Notes under the pieces: model-generated | Database searches by the model: none | What the model was told of the DNA's origin: nothing | What the model saw: the letters and a program-made list of their open reading frames with translations, nothing else | Made by a program: the position numbers and the translations under genes | Shown: piece by piece, positions 4,780 through 5,228 of the stretch | How the letters are laid out: every line of letters begins with the position of its first letter | Numbering within the stretch: position 1 is the stretch's first letter | Assembly: GCA_028699715.1 (NCBI GenBank) | Contig: JAQVUC010000101.1 | Span: 1 to 5,228, forward strand | Reading direction: 5' to 3' | Source: Anaerolineaceae bacterium | Lineage (GTDB): Bacteria; Chloroflexota; Anaerolineae; Anaerolineales; Anaerolineaceae | Length of the DNA stretch: 5,228 nucleotides

Positions 4780-5228
4780 ATGAACCTTCAGGAATATCAA
4801 TCCAAAGCCATTTTACGCAAAGCAGGAATCCCTGTCCCGGCCTCAATGTTGGCTACCAACGCCGTTCAGATAAAAAGAATTGCGACTGAAATTGGCTATC
4901 CGATTGTTCTCAAGGCGCAAACTCCGGAACCTGGCCGCGGAAAGGCTGGCGGGGTCCGCATCATCCACAGCGATCATGAAATCGAGAATATCAGTAATGA
5001 AATCTTCAAGATTGTGCTTAACGGACGCTCGATCCAATCCATACTGGTAGAAAAAGCATTCAGTTTTGTAAAAGAATATTATTTGGCACTCCTTTCTGAC
5101 TTTGATAAAGGTACTCCCATTCTCAGGATCTCTGAAGCGGGTGGAGCCACTTGCCTGGAGCCAGATTCATTCAGCAACGCCAAAACATATGAGTGCCCGA
5201 TTGATATAAATTTTGGTTTGAAAGAATA
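4780..5228 (+). CDS. sucC: Succinyl-CoA synthetase beta subunit-like ATP-grasp protein (ADP-forming), 3' end missing
   Basis: The N-terminal 149 residues of a gene running off the right edge. It starts MNLQEYQSKAILRKAGIPVP, the signature opening of SucC, which couples succinyl-CoA cleavage to ADP or GDP phosphorylation in the TCA cycle with SucD. The ATP-grasp nucleotide-binding features are Lys45 (VLKAQ) and the loop GRGKAGGV at 52-59. LVEKAF at 89-94 matches the conserved VEEA region, and SEAGG at 118-122 corresponds to the family's STEGG. It is divergent in places: the usual VHAGG before the loop reads TPEPG (48-52), and the usual DR after the YLA strand reads DF. A different ADP-forming CoA ligase beta subunit of the same family (malate- or citrate-type) is therefore possible. 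There is no Shine-Dalgarno at a useful distance. Promoter and terminator context indicate a separate transcript from the SPFH operon; a sucD would be expected beyond the edge. Confidence 0.82.
   Translation, partial: MNLQEYQSKAILRKAGIPVPASMLATNAVQIKRIATEIGYPIVLKAQTPEPGRGKAGGVRIIHSDHEIENISNEIFKIVLNGRSIQSILVEKAFSFVKEYYLALLSDFDKGTPILRISEAGGATCLEPDSFSNAKTYECPIDINFGLKE

Noticed and set aside
4843..5037. Minus-strand frame opposite the sucC-like gene
   Set aside because: The plus strand encodes a recognisable ATP-grasp N-terminus through this stretch; the antisense frame has no support.
1..5228. tRNA, rRNA, riboswitch, CRISPR array or insertion sequence
   Set aside because: I saw no cloverleaf or T-loop sequence, no spaced direct repeats and no transposase or terminal inverted repeats on reading both strands.

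Overview
The window reads as an ordinary bacterial chromosome segment with tightly packed, mostly housekeeping genes. It has canonical AGGAGG-type ribosome binding sites and TATAAT-type -10 boxes, and I see no mobile elements, RNA genes or CRISPR arrays. The YdjI-like SPFH protein beside a small helical protein, the comF-hpf pair, the folate genes and the sucC-like gene, together with moderate base composition, make me think of an anaerobic Chloroflexota (Anaerolineae-like) genome. That assignment is inference from gene content only and is uncertain.

Left part (1-1394): a pterin/folate block. The 3' two-thirds or less of a short-chain dehydrogenase of the FolM/PTR1 pteridine-reductase type overlaps the start of folB (dihydroneopterin aldolase) by ATGA. 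folB runs head-on into folE (GTP cyclohydrolase I, minus strand), and their stop codons overlap. FolE makes dihydroneopterin triphosphate, FolB acts on dihydroneopterin, and the FolM-like reductase would reduce dihydropterin or dihydrofolate, so the three fit one pathway although folE is transcribed separately.

Middle part (1429-2961, minus strand): a three-gene operon of a previously untracked 45-residue single-pass membrane protein, comF (zinc-ribbon phosphoribosyltransferase-like competence/DNA-uptake protein) and long-form hpf (ribosome hibernation factor). It is closed by a strong intrinsic terminator whose U-tract runs directly into the -10 box of folE.

Right part (2962-5228, plus strand): a 134-bp divergent intergenic region with a shared palindromic TATAAT and a dyad, then a two-gene operon. 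Its first gene is an unrecognised helical 173-residue protein. The second is a YdjI-type SPFH protein carrying a glycine-rich segment, a Pro/Gln linker and a C-terminal excisionase/MerR-like helix-turn-helix domain. A strong terminator follows, and the promoter of the next gene is nested in it. That gene is the 5' part of a sucC-like ATP-grasp CoA ligase beta subunit running off the right edge, apparently with a very short leader and no Shine-Dalgarno.

The best candidates for something undescribed are the SPFH-HTH fusion with its helical partner (a possible membrane-stress or membrane-domain module) and the small membrane protein translationally linked to comF.
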